Source: Pseudoscleropodium purum (lineage: Eukaryota > Streptophyta > Bryopsida > Hypnales > Brachytheciaceae). From it: a stretch of DNA of 64,000 bases. Made by a program: the position numbers and the translations under genes. Positions 62,301 through 64,000 of this stretch are shown here, piece after piece (position 1 is the stretch's first letter; every line of letters begins with the position of its first letter). Under the pieces are notes generated by a model, which was not told where the DNA came from, searched no databases, and saw only the letters and a list, made by a program, of their open reading frames with translations. The stretch is taken from NCBI GenBank assembly GCA_963969395.1, contig OZ017797.1:22444001-22508000 (forward strand), read 5' to 3'.

Positions 62301-62900
62301 CCTACTCCCATATATACAAGAAAAATAAAAATCGCTCGTCACCTCTTCTCCCCGCGCCTGCCGATCGTCCCTCCTCGACTGCGACGCCCTGGCCTCCATG
62401 CAGCCCTCCCGCAATCAGCAGGTATACAGCAGAATCCGTGGTTTGGGTCTGCCTGCGCTTTTGTGGACTCCCTGTTAGCTGCGCTTTGTGGACTCTTGGG
62501 GCGAAATCGTAAGCGCGGCTGGATCTGAGCTCGCAGCTGGAAGCGCTAGCTGAAAGCGACGGAGGCAGAGGCGTCAGTGGAGTCGTCGTGGGCTGAGTAG
62601 TCTCCGCGCAGGCAGGAAAGGGCCGCGCGCAAAGAGCGAGAGGATGGGCAGAGAGGTGCGCAGACCCACAGGCAGGCAAGCAGGCAAGCGAGCAAACGAG
62701 CGAGACTGAATGATGATGAGCGAAGGCGGCTCGGCTGCCCTTCGACGACTCCGTCGCCTTCTGTCTGAAGAAACCGACGAAACCGAGACGTTGCGTCCAG
62801 GGGGGGACGGACGGAGGGCGACGTGAGCTGGATCGGGGTCGTCGAGGTTGCGCGCTTAGTTCACGGGCCAGTTGCCAGCGCAGTCGAAACGGCGCAGTTG
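62300..62900. promoter_or_regulatory. CpG-rich promoter-like segment, possibly two-directional
   Basis: GC-rich and CpG-rich compared with its surroundings. On the plus strand, a TATA-like catatatac (about 62308-62316) precedes ATG 62397 and a short frame, MQPSRNQQ, that ends exactly at a good donor (cag then gtatac). That could be a first exon, but no following exon was recognised. The minus strand may carry the start site of the zinc-finger gene. Confidence 0.3.
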
Positions 62901-63365
62901 GCGGTGCGCGCGGATGGGATTGGCTGGAGACTGGACGCTTTGGAGTGAAGAACTGAAGAGCAGACGTGTGAATTGACGAAGTTGCTTTGCTTCGTTGGAG
63001 TTCATGGCGGGGCAGCGAGGGCTCAAAACAACGTTAATTTCTTGGGGTCCAGCCAGATGAACCCATGGCAACTTGAGGGAGAGAAAACAACTCCAGTCCT
63101 TCTAGAGATTGGCAAAAATTTTAAAGGCCTTGATCAACCTCAAAAGTACGATCAAGTGATGCAAAAATTACAACAATCTAGTGCAATGTTTCATTTGTGT
63201 GGCTCATTTGATTTGAATTAAGAAGAGATCAAGAGAATCCCTCAGCGCTCCAACATCCAAAAATCTAGACAATGAACAAAGAGGTCTTATAGGGGCTTTT
63301 TTTACCACAAAAACTCTTATTCATCCAAAACAATGTTTGATTTTGAATTTGATGAATTTGAAGTA
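62901..63365. other. No confident feature
   Basis: Contains only a short open frame on plus (to 63221) without a recognisable domain. Confidence 0.4.
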
Positions 63366-63366
63366 C

Positions 63367-63516
<150 letters not shown>

Positions 63517-64000
63517 TTTAAAAAATATTCGCAATAATATGCAAAAATCAAAAAAGAATTAATCTTGAAAGGACAAAACTAACCAAAAATGACTCAATTT
63601 TTGGACAATAACCTTGAAAGTCATTTGTTGGTGAGTTTTTGACCTCAACATCCTTACTTTAATAATTGGAAGGACATGGCCCCATCTCTAATAAAAATCA
63701 TGAAATGCATGAATGAAAAAAGGTATGCATCAAATATTCTTAGACCTTAACATTCCTCCTTAATTAACCCCTAAGAGTCATAACTATGTTCATTTTGGGT
63801 TAAGTCTTCATAATTTTGGTGTCCACTTGGGAGGATTTTGGATGTCCTCAAAAGCTTAGTATGGGAGCAAAAGGAAACAAATGAATGCATCCGAGTATGT
63901 TAAAAAAAAAAAAATCTTTGTTTATTCTTCAATGATGTGACCAAAGGGTCAAATCATTGCTTCATAATTTATGTGCAATGAATCATTTCATGCAGGGATG
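63517..64000. other. AT-rich intergenic DNA with a possible TTAA-element end
   Basis: Contains attaacccctaagagtc at about 63762-63779, similar to the left terminus of the TTAA families. The element, if any, would run off the window. Confidence 0.4.

Overview
The window looks like nuclear DNA of a plant-lineage (streptophyte) organism. It carries a complete GRAS-domain gene, AP2/ERF-type DNA-binding domains, short GT-AG introns that join in phase, TTTAGGG-type telomere motifs, and many plant-style DNA transposons (hAT, Stowaway-like). The species cannot be told from sequence alone. The multi-AP2 protein and the intronless DUF2235 hydrolase point away from a typical flowering plant, but this is inference.

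Layout. Positions 1-13 kb are transposon-rich: a decayed hAT transposase (1-1577, minus), GC-rich islands built from GGGCGGAC-like words, and two decayed protein-kinase genes (5526-7019 plus, 11473-12844 minus). A single-exon DUF2235 alpha/beta-hydrolase lies at 14.8-16.4 kb (minus). From 17 to 38 kb the DNA is AT-rich and almost gene-free. It holds a decayed RING-finger gene between two ~525-bp direct repeats, a near-perfect hairpin, a segmental duplicate of the 7.6-9.5 kb region, and a nested set of TTAA-flanked inverted-repeat elements of about 922 bp that resemble non-autonomous piggyBac-type transposons. A six-exon GRAS gene occupies 38.8-43.7 kb (plus). Another repeat zone (43.8-49 kb) has one more TTAA element, a long AAT microsatellite and a Stowaway-like element.

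From 49.9 to 58.4 kb two genes lie head to tail on the minus strand. Upstream is a KANL2/INO80D-like double zinc-finger protein (three coding exons, 688 aa). Only 111 bp after its stop begins a 1453-aa, five-exon protein with five AP2-like domains separated by long charged linkers. All proposed junctions in both genes and in GRAS are GT-AG and keep phase exactly, so these models are solid though not transcript-proven. The remaining 58.4-64 kb holds the likely leader or promoter of the zinc-finger gene, a CpG-rich segment at 62.3-62.9 kb, and a long TA/TG microsatellite.

The intact genes are nuclear-regulator types (GRAS, AP2, chromatin-complex zinc finger), while the repeat-associated genes (hAT, one kinase, RING) are broken by stop codons that could all be C-to-T changes, as expected for methylated, silenced DNA. 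The strongest candidates for something undescribed are the five-AP2 protein and the TTAA element family, for which the window itself contains an occupied and an empty insertion site.
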